From the NCBI GenBank assembly GCA_013329355.1, contig DUKK01000182.1:1-6937 (forward strand): a DNA stretch of 6,937 nt, in the 5' to 3' direction. The notes below the pieces were generated by a model. It did not search any database, was not told where the DNA came from, and saw only the letters and a program-made list of their open reading frames with translations. The stretch's first letter is position 1; each line of letters opens with the position of its first letter. The translations under genes and the position numbers were made by a program. The stretch is from Candidatus Poseidoniaceae archaeon. GTDB taxonomy: Archaea > Thermoplasmatota > Poseidoniia > Poseidoniales > Poseidoniaceae. Positions 6,702 through 6,937 of the stretch are shown one piece after another.

Positions 6702-6937
6702 ATGACTGATGGAGTAAATCATCAATCAGGTGTTTTATCTCTGGTTGTTGACAAAAGTATCGCCTCTTCTGTCCAGCAAAAATTACTCGATTCGGATTTA
6801 GTAAACAGTGATTATAGAACTACTAATTTGAGGCAACGAATCGCCATCCCCATTGTCGAAAAGGAAGTTGTAATGGGCTTGGAGTGGTTCGATGAGAGTA
6901 AACACCAAATCAGCATAATAGATTTAGATTCCAACCC
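6702..6937 (+). CDS. trm5: Trm5-like tRNA (guanine37-N1)-methyltransferase, N-terminal part
   Basis: The frame opens at ATG 6702 and stays open for 78 full codons to the right edge, so only the N-terminus is visible. The segment VLSLVVDKSIASSVQQKLLD, then LVNSDYR and RIAIPI, matches in order and spacing the D1 domain that starts archaeal Trm5 proteins (pattern: L-x-hydrophobic-x-K, a helix, then LLNKDYK and LYLPI in the Methanocaldococcus jannaschii enzyme, from memory). Trm5 uses S-adenosylmethionine to methylate N1 of G37 next to the tRNA anticodon, which prevents frameshifting; in archaea it also feeds wyosine synthesis. The SAM-binding catalytic domain lies outside the window, so a related Taw2/Trm5-family member cannot be excluded. 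The gene is divergent from the large surface-protein gene, with 51 bp between the preferred starts. Confidence 0.65.
   Translation, partial: MTDGVNHQSGVLSLVVDKSIASSVQQKLLDSDLVNSDYRTTNLRQRIAIPIVEKEVVMGLEWFDESKHQISIIDLDSN

Noticed and set aside
6651..6725. Longest version of the surface protein, starting at TTG 6725
   Set aside because: It would add a 25-residue polar stretch before the signal peptide and would overlap the trm5-like coding region on the other strand.
1..6937. tRNA or rRNA genes, CRISPR repeats, insertion sequences, attachment sites
   Set aside because: I found no cloverleaf or TTCGAATC-type tRNA arm in a folding context, no spaced direct repeats, no transposase and no terminal inverted repeats. 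The TCGAATCG at 3598-3605 lies inside the surface-protein coding end and has no tRNA around it.

Overview
The window looks like a compact archaeal chromosome segment, most likely from a marine Euryarchaeote of the Poseidoniales (Marine Group II) type. Three things point that way: a Trm5-type tRNA methyltransferase start (an archaeal/eukaryotic family), a bacterial-type UvrC excision nuclease of the kind some archaea carry, and a large secreted protein with one C-terminal membrane anchor and a short Arg/Lys-rich cytoplasmic tail. TATA-like boxes about 24-28 nt before several start codons, with weak or absent Shine-Dalgarno sequences, also fit archaeal leaderless transcription. The lineage is an inference from gene content, not from a marker gene.

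Layout: (1) 1-1794, minus strand: the N-terminal 598 codons of a STAND-class NTPase with an N-terminal winged-helix domain; it runs off the left edge. (2) 1795-1896: a 102-bp divergent intergenic region with a TATA-like box and a perfect 13-bp palindrome. (3) 1897-3597, plus strand: complete uvrC, the incision subunit of nucleotide excision repair, lacking the four-cysteine segment found in typical bacterial UvrC. (4) 3594-6650, minus strand: an unrecognised protein of about 1018 residues with signal peptide, long acidic ectodomain, five cysteine pairs, one transmembrane helix and a basic tail. Its stop codon overlaps that of uvrC by 4 bp. (5) 6651-6701: a 51-bp divergent gap with one AT-rich box. 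(6) 6702-6937, plus strand: the 5' end of a Trm5-like gene, cut by the right edge.

The strands alternate (-, +, -, +), so no two neighbours form an operon. Two pairs are divergent and could share control: the STAND gene with uvrC, and the surface protein with trm5. No tRNA, rRNA, CRISPR array, insertion sequence or prophage feature was seen. The points most worth a second look are the winged-helix STAND protein and the palindrome between it and uvrC, the cysteine-free UvrC, and the uncharacterised cell-surface protein.
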